Assembly: GCA_011316305.1 (NCBI GenBank)
Contig: SAUG01000091.1
Location: forward strand, 248,001 to 312,000
Source of the DNA: Rusavskia elegans
Taxonomy: Eukaryota > Ascomycota > Lecanoromycetes > Teloschistales > Teloschistaceae
DNA: 64,000 nucleotides
Direction: 5' to 3'
A program made the translations under genes and the position numbers. How positions within the stretch are numbered: position 1 is the first letter of the stretch; each line of letters begins with the position of its first letter. The notes under the pieces were generated by a model, which saw only the letters and a program-made list of their open reading frames with translations, searched no databases and was not told where the DNA came from. Positions 63,341-64,000 of this stretch are shown in pieces.

Positions 63341-64000
63341 ATCTTTATAATTTAGACGGATTATTACTATTATTATTTAAAGTTTAGAATATTTTCGGGT
63401 TTTTAAATCTAAACGTTATATAAAAAGCCTTAAATTTTTTTTTATCTAGGACTTTAGTAAGCCTATTAGTAACTATTTACTCTATTAGAATATACTAAAA
63501 GTTAATAATTTTATTAGTAACCTTTTTTTATAGAAATTTAATATAGATATTAATATATTTAATATAGTTATAGAACTAAGGGTTTTTCGTAAAAATAATA
63601 GCGCCCTAATTATTACTATAGAAGGTTACTATATCTAGAGTAGTATTTAGATTCTATTTATCGATTAATAGCTAATTTAGAATATAATTTAATTAAATAG
63701 CCTTTTTAATAGCTCTAGTTTCCCTATCTAATTCTATTTTAGTAATTAATATAACTATAGTAGTTTACCGTTTAGATAACCAGCTAATAGTACCGGATCT
63801 AATATTAAAGATATATCTAGAAATAGAATAATAGGTTTTATAATTACCTATCTAATCGGTATTAATATACCTTTAAAACTTCTATAGATCGCCTTTATAG
63901 ATATAAATAAAATAAGCCGTTCTATATAGGTATTTAAAGATTCTAGTAATAGTATTCTAGTAGTAGCTTATAAAATTAAACGAATATTAGCTAATAATAG
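63341..64000 (-). pseudogene. Degenerate copia RNase H, copy D, cut by window edge
   Basis: Reverse complement matches copy C at 59760-60400, including the GGAISW-equivalent stretch (about 63790-63830), and copy B at 7212-7630. The rest of pol, gag and the 5' LTR lie beyond the window. Confidence 0.8.

Noticed and set aside
1..64000. Organellar or AT-rich protist genome
   Set aside because: The AT richness comes from lost CpA/TpG with CpG kept, and LTR, Helitron, hAT and SINE relics are present. That fits RIP in a filamentous ascomycete, not an organelle.

Overview
This window is gene-free, heavily mutated repeat DNA from a filamentous ascomycete (Pezizomycotina). CpA and TpG dinucleotides are nearly absent over long stretches (12001-12060 has neither) while TpA is very frequent and CpG is kept. 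That is the mark of repeat-induced point mutation (RIP), which turns C into T mainly in CpA. Every coding-like stretch is full of TAG/TAA made from CAG, CAA, TGG or TGA codons. No intact gene, rRNA or functional tRNA was found.

Layout. 1-2029: 5' LTR and gag of a Ty1/copia element (copy A, minus). 2379-15695: a second copia element (copy B, minus), near complete but cut by five insertions of a ~0.95-kb element (called DE here), a hAT-type MITE and several tRNA-related SINEs. A sixth DE copy closes its gag end. 16131-31956: about 15 kb of degenerate DNA with four coding-like stretches I could not name, a hAT MITE, a 222-bp tandem duplication and two pieces of a repeat called H. 31957-54540: three degenerate Helitrons recognised by RepHel-type motifs. 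Copies 1 and 2 lie head to head around a spacer with ATT/AAT microsatellites; copy 3 follows. They carry further SINE, MITE and DE insertions. 54541-61583: copia copy C (plus), with LTR, gag zinc knuckle, protease, integrase, reverse transcriptase, RNase H and an unusual long 3' region. 61584-64000: 3' LTR and 3' part of copia copy D (minus), running off the edge.

How the parts relate. Comparing copies inside the window gives target-site duplications (TSDs) and related empty sites: 8 bp for the MITEs, 13-17 bp for DE, 12-17 bp for four SINEs, and an A/T junction for the Helitron. The order of insertion can be partly read: MITE 1 into DE1 into the copia B LTR; SINEs into DE2 and DE5; DE, SINE and MITE 3 into Helitron 1; copia C into Helitron 3; copia D against copia C. 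The locus is a transposon graveyard, probably heterochromatin.

The least familiar item is the DE family: eight copies in two subfamilies, long TSDs, an A-rich end, and a conserved short reading frame of unknown function.
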